DNA of 6,509 nt from NCBI GenBank assembly GCA_028290165.1, contig JAQGKJ010000807.1:1-6509 (forward strand). Reading direction: 5' to 3'. Made by a program: the position numbers and the translations under genes. Positions 1 through 4,996 of the stretch are shown here, in pieces. The notes beneath the pieces are model-generated. The model was not told where the DNA came from, made no database searches, and saw only the letters and a list, made by a program, of their open reading frames with translations. Numbering within the stretch: the first letter of the stretch is position 1; every line of letters starts with the position of its first letter. This stretch comes from Bradyrhizobium sp. GTDB lineage: Bacteria; Pseudomonadota; Alphaproteobacteria; Rhizobiales; Xanthobacteraceae.

Positions 1-457
1 GACACGCTCGATCCACGCACGCGCAAGCGGATGCCCAATCCGTCGATCGAGCTTGCCGCCGACGCGCCGGCGGCGACCATTCAAGTCCGCTATGTCGACG
101 TGTCAGGGACCGTTTCCAATAAAATTCGATCCCGAGGCCGCGCTGATCCACGACCAGCGAAAAATCCTCGACATGACCGCGACCAGCTGGCTGGCGTTTC
201 GCGAATTCAACGGGCTTTTGGTCTACTACACACACCTGATGTCGTACCGCTGCGCGATCCGCGAAGTGCGCGTCGGGATCGATACATCAGTGCCGGACAA
301 GGTTTTGAAGATGCCGCCCTGCGATCCCAGGGATCCGAGCGTAATTCCCCACGATGCCCAGCCCTATCTCAAGCTCGCGCCTTCGACCCAGTTCGTGTCG
401 GTCGAACTGACCTTTCGCGACGGCAGCGTGTCCGAAATCAAGAGCTTTCGGCGCTGA
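1..457 (+). pseudogene. 3' part of an unrecognised protein gene, apparently frameshifted
   Basis: The gene enters from the left edge, so its start is not visible. Reading from base 1, the frame gives a plausible protein segment (RMPNPSIELAADAP, then VRYVDVSG) up to about base 108. Protein-like sequence then continues in the next frame as PFPIKFDP and runs to a TGA at 455-457. Removing one G from the GGG at 106-108 joins the halves as DVSG-PFPIKFDP, which points to a one-base insertion, either a real mutation or a sequencing error. The second half (about 115 residues) has recognisable blocks: FDPEAALI, SWLAFREFNG, VYYTHLMSYRCAIREVR, MPPCDP, a short proline-containing stretch, and an ending SVSEIKSFRR. 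It resembles a C-terminal domain of uncharacterised alphaproteobacterial proteins that I recall only vaguely, so I assign no function. The TTG at 53 could start a 134-residue open frame, but its first 19 codons are arginine-rich and look out of frame. No terminator is visible after the stop. Confidence 0.55.
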
Positions 458-607
458 GTGGATCGGAGGCCGGAAGCGATCTCAATTCATCAATAACCAT
501 AAATGACGAGCGGCGCGTTGCGGTTGCGCACATCGGGCGCTGCTCTCGCATTGTCGACGAATTGGCAAGGACTCCGCGGTAAGCAGCTATTCGGGGAAAA
601 AGCTCGC

Positions 608-613
608 GGGGAG
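608..613 (+). promoter_or_regulatory. Ribosome binding site of the first barrel gene
   Basis: GGGGAG lies 7 bases before the ATG at 621 and is followed by a purine-rich spacer. It supports that ATG, which also begins a clean signal peptide. The 163 bases between the previous stop (457) and this ATG must contain the promoter, but I could not identify a convincing -35/-10 pair there. Confidence 0.6.
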
Positions 614-620
614 AAGAAAG

Positions 621-1394
621 ATGAATAACTCGAAATTTGTTGCCGCGCTGGCATTCACGGCCACGCTCGGAGTTGGCGCGGCGTCTGCCGCGGACCTTGC
701 GCCGTGGCCCTACACCAAGGCACCGGCCTTGCCCTATGCGGCTTACAACTGGGCGGGCTTGTATGTGGGAGGTCATCTCGGTGGTTCGTGGACCAACGAA
801 AGTTGGACGAACAGGGCGAATACCACGGCGTTCGGCGATCTCAATCCGGGCCAGGGTTTCGGCCAGCAGGGCAGCGGCATCTTCGGCGGCGGCCAGCTCG
901 GGTACAACTGGCAAGCCAGCAATTACGTGTTCGGTCTTGAAGGCACGATCTCGGCGCTGGACAATCGCGGGAGCCTGCTCAACACCGTCTTTGGTGCCAG
1001 GGACGATGTGTTCAGCTGGCGTACCAATGTGATGGCGACCGTCACGGGCCGAATTGGCATCGCGGCGAATAACAATTTGTTCTACGCCAAAGGCGGTTAT
1101 GCCGGCGTCTACAATCGCCTGGCTGTCTCTGATGTGGTTCCGCCGGCTGTCGGCGCGGGCTCCGCTAGCCAGTGGCACAATGGCTGGACCCTTGGCGCGG
1201 GATGGGAATATGGAGTTACCCAGAACTGGATTGTCGGCCTCGAATACGACTATTCGGCTTTCCAGACCAAGAGCTACCAGCTCGCTGGCGGCGCTCCCGG
1301 GGTATACACGTTTGACGCGAAGCCGCGCGATGTTCAGTCGGCCGTCGCCCGGGTCAGCTACAAGTTCGGCGGTCCGCTGGTCGCAAAGTACTGA
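621..1394 (+). CDS. Outer-membrane beta-barrel protein (Omp25/Omp31-like, porin family)
   Basis: This encodes a 257-residue protein predicted to sit in the outer membrane as a small beta-barrel of the Omp25/Omp31 type found in rhizobia and Brucella. Residues 1-23 form a signal peptide with a likely signal peptidase I cut after ASA, leaving a mature N-terminus ADLAPWPYTKAP. The barrel begins at WAGLYVGGHLGGSW (44-57). It continues with glycine- and aromatic-rich alternating strands: GQLGYNWQ (91-98), FGLEGTIS (104-111), TGRIGIA (142-148), YAKGGYAGVYN (155-165), LGAGWEYGV (191-199) and VGLEYDYSAF (205-214). The last strand, VARVSYKFGGPLVAKY, ends in an aromatic residue as expected of a BAM assembly signal, although it is Tyr rather than the usual Phe. 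The protein has no cysteines. It is more distant from the two minus-strand barrel proteins in this window than those are from each other. It has its own terminator. The exact role, structural protein or passive pore, cannot be read from sequence. Confidence 0.9.
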   Translation: MNNSKFVAALAFTATLGVGAASAADLAPWPYTKAPALPYAAYNWAGLYVGGHLGGSWTNESWTNRANTTAFGDLNPGQGFGQQGSGIFGGGQLGYNWQASNYVFGLEGTISALDNRGSLLNTVFGARDDVFSWRTNVMATVTGRIGIAANNNLFYAKGGYAGVYNRLAVSDVVPPAVGAGSASQWHNGWTLGAGWEYGVTQNWIVGLEYDYSAFQTKSYQLAGGAPGVYTFDAKPRDVQSAVARVSYKFGGPLVAKY

Positions 1395-1417
1395 GCAAGG
1401 CTCGCCTCGCGAAATAC

Positions 1418-1448
1418 AAAAGCCCCGGTATCGCCCGGGGCTTTTTTT
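1418..1448 (+). terminator. Intrinsic terminator after the first barrel gene
   Basis: The stem AGCCCCGG (1421-1428) pairs perfectly with CCGGGGCT (1435-1442) around the 6-base loop TATCGC, and flanking A and T residues can extend the stem. Seven T residues (1442-1448) follow on the plus strand. It starts about 24 bases after the TGA at 1394. Read on the minus strand it is followed by only four T residues, so it could also weakly terminate the converging reductase gene, which ends at 1472. Confidence 0.9.
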
Positions 1449-1471
1449 GGTAGCGGCGCGTACCGCTCAAT

Positions 1472-2242
1472 CTATCCCATCACGGAAAATCCGCCGTCAA
1501 CCGGAACAGCGGTGCCGGTGACGAAGTCAGAAGCCGCCGAACTCAGAAACACCGCGATGCCGGCGAAGTCGGCAATCGCCCCCCATCGCGCCGCCGGCGT
1601 GCGCGCCAAAACCTTATCGTGCAGGCCGTCGATCTGTTCGCGGGCGCGCCTGGTCAGATCGGTGTCGATCCAGCCAGGCAGCACGGCATTGGCCTGGATG
1701 TTGTCGGCGGCCCAGGCGACCGCGCAGGAGCGCGTGAACTGCACGATGCCGCCCTTGCTCGCGGCGTAAGCCGGCGCAAAGCTGGCGCCGAAGATCGACA
1801 TCATTGAGCCGATGTTGATGATCTTGCCGCCGCCCGCTTGCTTCATCGCGGGATAGACCGCCTGCGAGCACAGGAATGCGCTGGTCAGGTTGGTCCTGAT
1901 GACACTGTCCCATTCCGCAAGATCGAGCGCGTGCGGAGCTTTGCGAATATTGATGCCGGCATTGTTGACGAGAATGTCGATCCGGCCGAGTTCGCGCAGT
2001 GTCCGCTCCGCCATATCCTCCACCGCAGTCTTGTCGGTGACATCGGCGGTGACGGATATCGCCCTGATGCCCTGCTGCTTGAGTTCGGTGACCGCCGCAT
2101 TCGACTTTGCTTCATTGCGCCCGACGATAGCAATGGCGGCGCCGGCTTCCGCCAGTCCCCGCGCCATGCCAAGCCCGATGCCGCCGTTGCCGCCGGTGAC
2201 GATCGCGACCTTGCCGCTGAGGTCGAAGAGTTCTGACGTCAT
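1472..2242 (-). CDS. Short-chain dehydrogenase/reductase (classical SDR family)
   Basis: This encodes a complete 256-residue classical SDR, the usual length, predicted to be a cytoplasmic NAD(P)-dependent oxidoreductase with a Rossmann fold. The cofactor motif TGGNGGIG is at residues 16-23. ADVTD (66-70) contacts the adenine ring and NNAG is at 93-96. The catalytic tetrad is complete: Asn118, Ser146, Tyr159 and Lys163 in YAASK. Strand two ends in IVGRN with Arg42 and no acidic residue, which favours NADP(H). PGWIDTDL (189-196) and the tail PVDGGFS are also typical. Sequence alone does not separate gluconate 5-dehydrogenase-like, 3-oxoacyl-ACP reductase-like and glucose dehydrogenase-like enzymes, so the substrate is left open. 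The start is supported by GAGGAG at 2251-2256, 8 bases upstream. It lies 18 bases downstream of the small membrane-protein gene and is probably co-transcribed with it. Confidence 0.93.
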   Translation of the reverse strand: MTSELFDLSGKVAIVTGGNGGIGLGMARGLAEAGAAIAIVGRNEAKSNAAVTELKQQGIRAISVTADVTDKTAVEDMAERTLRELGRIDILVNNAGINIRKAPHALDLAEWDSVIRTNLTSAFLCSQAVYPAMKQAGGGKIINIGSMMSIFGASFAPAYAASKGGIVQFTRSCAVAWAADNIQANAVLPGWIDTDLTRRAREQIDGLHDKVLARTPAARWGAIADFAGIAVFLSSAASDFVTGTAVPVDGGFSVMG

Positions 2243-2260
2243 TGCTGATGCTCCTCGAAT

Positions 2261-2446
2261 CTAGCGCTTGCTCTGCCAGATCAGGATCAGGCCGAGCGCG
2301 CCGAGCAGGGCGCCGTATCCGGCCCACTGGATCTGGCGGATCATGAAGCTCGATTGCGGCCAGTTGATCGTGCCAGTGCCCTGACCGATCCACAACAGCC
2401 CGACGGCCAGCGCGAGCAAGCCCACGATCAGAAGCAATTTGCGCAT
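2261..2446 (-). CDS. Small two-helix membrane protein, function unknown
   Basis: This encodes a 61-residue protein beginning MRKLLLIVGLLALAVGLLW. Hydrophobic helix one spans about residues 4-20. A short polar loop carries the motif GTINWPQSSFMI (25-36). Helix two spans about 41-57 (WAGYGALLGALGLILIW), and the end is QSKR. Two positive residues at the start and two at the end suggest that both termini lie in the cytoplasm with the WP-SSFM loop outside. The frame stays open upstream to 2572, but that extension is rich in Arg, Pro and Cys and lacks a good ribosome site. The ATG at 2444-2446 has GAGGAA at 2453-2458, so the short form is chosen. I recall similar short proteins annotated as hypothetical in related bacteria but know no function. 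It is probably the first gene of an operon with the downstream reductase. Confidence 0.75.
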   Translation of the reverse strand: MRKLLLIVGLLALAVGLLWIGQGTGTINWPQSSFMIRQIQWAGYGALLGALGLILIWQSKR

Positions 2447-2452
2447 GGGCTT

Positions 2453-2458
2453 TTCCTC
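2453..2458 (-). promoter_or_regulatory. Ribosome binding site deciding the start of the small membrane protein
   Basis: GAGGAA on the minus strand ends 6 bases before the ATG at 2446. It favours the 61-residue product over a 103-residue reading starting at 2572. Confidence 0.65.
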
Positions 2459-2563
2459 GTTCGCGTTGGCTGCGTGGCACGCGCGCAACGCCGGCCAGAC
2501 TGACGCGCTCGCGCATTCGGGGCAAGAGCAGGGACGACGGCTCCGAGCCGGCCTGTGTCCATC

Positions 2564-2602
2564 ATCAGCCAAGGAAATCAGCCAAGGAAATTAGCGAAGG
2601 CA
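2564..2602. repeat. 13-base tandem repeat, two exact copies and one degenerate
   Basis: ATCAGCCAAGGAA occurs at 2564-2576 and again, exactly and without a gap, at 2577-2589. A third degenerate copy (ATTAGCGAAGG...) spans 2590-2602. The array lies between the terminator of the downstream barrel gene and the promoter region of the small membrane-protein/reductase pair, about 120 bases before the small gene's ATG. It may be chance slippage or a binding site. Nothing else in the window repeats the unit. Confidence 0.7.
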
Positions 2603-2603
2603 C

Positions 2604-2633
2604 AAAAAAGCCCCGGACGATGCCGGGGCTTTT
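2604..2633 (-). terminator. Intrinsic terminator of the second barrel gene
   Basis: On the minus strand AAAAGCCCCGG pairs with CCGGGGCTTTT around the loop CATCGT, and the T tract is six long (2604-2609). It starts 24 bases past the stop codon at 2658. The stem core is identical to the other two terminators in this window. Confidence 0.9.
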
Positions 2634-2657
2634 GAGTTGCTGAAGTTTCAACAGAGA

Positions 2658-3452
2658 TCAGTACTTCGCGACGAGCGGGCCACCCCAGTTGAAGCGATAG
2701 ACGAGTTCGCTGCGGACGGTTTGCACCCACTTCTTGGATTCGTTGAATGTATTAATCCCCGTACCAGTCGTGGTGCTGATGTAGGGGAGGCTGTCGGCCC
2801 TATCGAAGGTCGACAAGCGGTATTCCGTTTTCCAGAACAGGCCCGGCAGGAAGCTCAGCGCGTATTCATCACCGGCGCCAAGGAAGTAGCCCTTGTAAGT
2901 ATGCTTATCGAGGTACAGGTTTGCCGCCAGACCCGTGAAGCTATTGAAGAAATTGATCCGGTCGAAAGTTGCCTCGGTGTAACCCGCTGAGAAATAGGTC
3001 AACAGGCTCGGGAATACCAGCCAGCCGGCGCGACCGCCAACCGACCAAGCCGCGGTCTGCTTCTCGTCGCCGAAGAGATTGGAGACGGGGGGAGAGATGG
3101 TGCCCTTGAAGCTGGTGAAATCGTAATCGCCAAACCCGCCAATCACGAACTGCTGGCCCATCGCACCGAACTGATAGTCGCAGCCTGCCTGCACCGTGCC
3201 GAAATAACCACGACCGCCCTCGGTCGTCGCCGCACTTCTGGGCAAACGGGTGTTCAGGGGATCAACCGTCGTGTTTTCCTGGTTCCACATCCCGTAGCCG
3301 CCGCCGCCGCCGACGTAGCAACCGGTCCAAATGGGAACGGGGGCGGCGACCGCCACAGGAGCTTTGGTATAGGGGCGGGGCGCCATGTCGGCTGCGAGAG
3401 CCGGTGCGGTAAATGCAGCGACCGCGGAAAGAGCGAGCACTAATTTCTTCAT
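2658..3452 (-). CDS. Outer-membrane beta-barrel protein with a probable disulfide
   Basis: This encodes a 264-residue predicted outer-membrane barrel. Residues 1-20 (MKKLVLALSAVAAFTAPALA) are a signal peptide, and the mature protein begins ADMAPRPYTKAP. The first strand is IWTGCYVGGGGGYG (41-54). Later strands include YFGTVQAGCDYQFG (83-96), FVIGGFGDYDF (102-112), WSVGGRAGWLV (136-146), YFSAGYTEATF (153-163), YFLGAGDEYAL (189-199) and FWKTEYRLSTF (206-216). The final strand, SELVYRFNWGGPLVAKY, ends in Tyr. Cys45 and Cys91 are the only cysteines after the signal peptide and lie in early neighbouring strands, so they may form a disulfide in the periplasm. The frame is open back to 3539, but the first 29 codons do not look like a leader. 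The ATG at 3450-3452 has GAGGAA upstream and gives the signal peptide. The next barrel gene (3824-4609) is a close relative, especially at the leader and the last 45 bases. The transported molecule, if any, is unknown. Confidence 0.9.
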   Translation of the reverse strand: MKKLVLALSAVAAFTAPALAADMAPRPYTKAPVAVAAPVPIWTGCYVGGGGGYGMWNQENTTVDPLNTRLPRSAATTEGGRGYFGTVQAGCDYQFGAMGQQFVIGGFGDYDFTSFKGTISPPVSNLFGDEKQTAAWSVGGRAGWLVFPSLLTYFSAGYTEATFDRINFFNSFTGLAANLYLDKHTYKGYFLGAGDEYALSFLPGLFWKTEYRLSTFDRADSLPYISTTTGTGINTFNESKKWVQTVRSELVYRFNWGGPLVAKY

Positions 3453-3458
3453 TTTCAA

Positions 3459-3464
3459 TTCCTC
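3459..3464 (-). promoter_or_regulatory. Ribosome binding site deciding the start of the second barrel gene
   Basis: GAGGAA sits 6 bases before the ATG at 3452 in the context GAGGAATTGAAAATG. The neighbouring paralogue has GAGGAATTGGAACATG at the same place. This fixes the start at 3452 rather than the in-frame ATG at 3539. Confidence 0.75.
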
Positions 3465-3508
3465 GGTAATAAAGCGTTCGAACCCGACCGCGTGAATGGG
3501 ATGCAAAG

Positions 3509-3549
3509 GCACCGATTCCAGAACCAGCGTTGGAACCATATCCGGTTCC
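3509..3549 (-). promoter_or_regulatory. Conserved upstream block with -10-like element, second barrel gene
   Basis: On the minus strand this block reads GGAACCGGATATGGTTCC, a perfect inverted repeat of GGAACC (3532-3537 and 3544-3549) around six bases. It contains a -10-like TATGGT at 3535-3540, about 83 bases before the ATG. GGAATCGGTGC follows at 3509-3519. The same order of elements at nearly the same spacing occurs before the paralogous gene. No convincing -35 box was found, so the promoter call is tentative. Confidence 0.4.
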
Positions 3550-3719
3550 GCCTAGAAAGCTGTTGCCGGAGAGGCACACCAACCGGAAAACGGGTTCCAC
3601 GAATGATGGGACAGAATCCCGCTGGAGGCGGCAATCGACCCTAAATCAGCTTGCAGAGGGCAAAAACCGGGCGAAAACCGCTGTCCCTTTCGGAGCTTAC
3701 GCGGAGGGACGCTGAGTCC

Positions 3720-3738
3720 TCCTGTCGCCTGGACAGGA
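3720..3738. repeat. 7-bp inverted repeat (hairpin), no T tract
   Basis: TCCTGTC (3720-3726) pairs perfectly with GACAGGA (3732-3738) around the 5-base loop GCCTG. It lies between the terminator of one barrel gene and the promoter region of the next. The lack of a T run makes an intrinsic terminator unlikely. It could be an operator or a chance palindrome. Confidence 0.5.
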
Positions 3739-3773
3739 TCGATCGCTCGAGGCTGGCCGAAAAGCCACAGTCC

Positions 3774-3803
3774 AAAAAAAGCCCCGGACCAAGCCGGGGC
3801 TTT
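3774..3803 (-). terminator. Intrinsic terminator of the third barrel gene
   Basis: On the minus strand AAAGCCCCGG pairs with CCGGGGCTTT around the loop CTTGGT, and a run of seven T residues (3774-3780) completes it. It starts 20 bases past the stop codon at 3824. Confidence 0.9.
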
Positions 3804-3823
3804 GTTCGTATTGGGTTGTCAGA

Positions 3824-4609
3824 TCAGTATTTCGCGACGAGCGGGCCGGTCCAGTTGAAGCGGTAGACCAGCGAGGTGCTGATGGTCTGCACCCAGGGCT
3901 TGAAGGAGATGTCGTGACCGACGAAGGCGTTGGTGCCGTCGGCTAGCTCGCTGATGCTCTTGCGGTCATAATAGGCCGCGCGATATTCGGTCTTCATGAA
4001 CCAGCCGGGCGCGTTGATGCCAAAGATGTTGAGGTTGTTCTCAAAACCGCCGCCGATGAACCAGCCATTACGGTTGAACGAATTGGTGTGAGCACCCACC
4101 GCAAGGCCACTGAACGTGTTCAGCAGCGTCGTACCCGACCAATGTGAACCGGAGTAACCACCATTCACGTAGGAGAGGACATTCGGGGCCACCAGATAGC
4201 CGACCCGCACACCCGCGGCCCAGGCGTCCTGCATCTTTTCAGTTGCGGTCCAACCGAAGACCGGATCCTGAATGGTGCCCCTCAGGCTGCCAAACTGACC
4301 GTCCGCGAACAGGCCGGCGACCCAAGGACCATTGAATTGCCAATCATAACCGAGACCGACCGTTCCGAACCAGCCGTCGCCGCCTTGACGCTGACCGACG
4401 CTGAGGGGAAAGCCCGCCCCTGTCACCCGGGTGCTCGTATCAGCATCCCAGATTCCGCCGCCGCCGCCGCCGAAGATATAGAAGCCGGTCCAGCTCGGCG
4501 GGGGCGGGGGCGCCGGTGCCTTGGTGTAGGTCCGCGCAGGCAGGTCAGCGGCGAAAGCTGATCCTGTGAAAGCCGCGGCTGCGACAAACGCGAGCACAAA
4601 TTTCTTCAT
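3824..4609 (-). CDS. Outer-membrane beta-barrel protein, proline-rich N-terminus
   Basis: This encodes a 261-residue predicted outer-membrane barrel. Signal peptide MKKFVLAFVAAAAFTGSAFA (1-20) is followed by mature ADLPARTYTKAP and a proline run APAPPPPP (32-39) before the first strand SWTGFYIFGGGGGG (39-52). Other strands include WFGTVGLGYDWQF (80-92), WVAGLFADGQFGSL (96-109), WAAGVRVGYLV (130-140), LSYVNGGYSGSHW (145-157), GWFIGGGFENNL (182-193) and WFMKTEYRAAYYD (203-215). The last strand, TSLVYRFNWTGPLVAKY, ends in Tyr. It aligns along its length with the product of 2658-3452, sharing the leader, FGTV..G.D.QF, the KTEYR strand, the WVQT motif and the C-terminus. It lacks the two cysteines of that protein, having Phe43 and Tyr88 in their places. 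The start is fixed by GAGGAA at 4617-4622, 7 bases upstream. Its own terminator follows, so it is probably transcribed alone. Pore formation and specificity cannot be judged. Confidence 0.9.
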   Translation of the reverse strand: MKKFVLAFVAAAAFTGSAFAADLPARTYTKAPAPPPPPSWTGFYIFGGGGGGIWDADTSTRVTGAGFPLSVGQRQGGDGWFGTVGLGYDWQFNGPWVAGLFADGQFGSLRGTIQDPVFGWTATEKMQDAWAAGVRVGYLVAPNVLSYVNGGYSGSHWSGTTLLNTFSGLAVGAHTNSFNRNGWFIGGGFENNLNIFGINAPGWFMKTEYRAAYYDRKSISELADGTNAFVGHDISFKPWVQTISTSLVYRFNWTGPLVAKY

Positions 4610-4657
4610 GTTCCAATTCCTCAGTTGAGTGTCGGATCAGATCGCAAGGGCGCGAGT

Positions 4658-4699
4658 GCACCGGTTCCGAAATTCACTATGGGCACTATAGCCGGTTGC
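4658..4699 (-). promoter_or_regulatory. Conserved upstream block with -10-like element, third barrel gene
   Basis: The minus strand reads GCAACCGGCTATAGTGCCC with -10-like TATAGT at 4685-4690, about 76 bases before the ATG. GGAACCGGTGC follows at 4658-4668. The arrangement matches the block before the gene at 2658-3452 (AACCGG.TAT.GT..C, then GGAA.CGGTGC 26-27 bases on). No good -35 box is seen at 16-18 bases. A promoter or operator role is inferred from conservation. Confidence 0.4.
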
Positions 4700-4861
4700 G
4701 TCGCGAAATGGTGTTGCACGCCGGCGACACTCGACCGAAAAATGGCGAGGGAACTCAGGGGGTTGTGGAACCTTCCTGACATAATTTCGGCACGAAAAAG
4801 CCATCAGCCAATCACGACTTTGGCTGCGATCGAAGGACAGAGCAGGGTACGGACATCGGGA

Positions 4862-4903
4862 GGCGGTTGGTACCGCCGACACAGGCGCGCTGCGCTAGCG
4901 CCT
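4862..4903. repeat. Two adjacent GC-rich inverted repeats
   Basis: GGCGGT (4862-4867) pairs with ACCGCC (4872-4877) around TGGT. AGGCGC (4883-4888) pairs with GCGCCT (4898-4903) around nine bases. Neither is followed by a T tract on either strand. They lie about 95-135 bases downstream of the parE stop and might form an RNA 3' end structure, but chance is likely in such GC-rich DNA. Confidence 0.4.
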
Positions 4904-4996
4904 TAAGTGAACCGCGAGAGCGCTCTGGCTTCTCGTTGGAGGCATGATCCCCGGCCAACGCTTCGCGTTCGCCCGAGAGAAAAACTGGATCAAGCT

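Larger units (their letters stand above)
3453..3823. other. 371-base intergenic region between the two minus-strand barrel genes
   Basis: This stretch carries, from the gene at 2658-3452 outward, its ribosome site (3459-3464), a conserved upstream block with a -10-like element (3509-3549), a hairpin at 3720-3738 and the terminator of the next gene (3774-3803). Short plus-strand open frames exist here but lack ribosome sites, run into the terminator and look unlike protein. I see no gene in it. Confidence 0.6.
4610..4996. other. 387-base intergenic region between the third barrel gene and parE
   Basis: It holds the leader and -10-like block of the barrel gene (4658-4699), a palindrome pair at 4862-4903, and the 3' flank of parE. 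Open frames on both strands (about 80-93 codons) have no ribosome site and unremarkable composition, and I reject them. After the parE stop, a T5 tract is visible on the minus strand (4980-4984), but no stem precedes it. A small AACGC/GCGTT hairpin at 4957-4969 has no T tract, so no intrinsic parE terminator is evident. Confidence 0.55.

Noticed and set aside
31..582. 183-codon frame covering the first gene and the gap after it
   Set aside because: Only its first 26 or so codons look real. After about base 110 it is the out-of-frame reading of the frameshifted gene and is Arg/Ser-rich.
438..1178. 246-codon open frame on the minus strand opposite the first barrel gene
   Set aside because: Its sequence is Arg/Ala-rich with no family signature or ribosome site, and the opposite strand encodes a clear signal-peptide barrel protein.
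3532..3549. GGAAC motifs upstream of the barrel genes as EcfG-type (general stress sigma) promoters
   Set aside because: No CGTT -10 element lies 16-17 bases after the GGAAC in either upstream region, so the EcfG consensus is not met.
3530..3866. Two short plus-strand open frames in the gap between barrel genes
   Set aside because: They have no ribosome sites and low-complexity basic composition. One runs through the terminator into the end of the barrel gene.
4625..4906. Open frames on both strands between the third barrel gene and parE
   Set aside because: They overlap the conserved upstream block of the barrel gene, lack ribosome sites and show no recognisable protein features.
4957..4984. 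Possible intrinsic terminator for parE
   Set aside because: The AACGC/GCGTT stem is only 5 bp and is not followed by a T tract. The nearby T5 tract lies before the hairpin, not after it.
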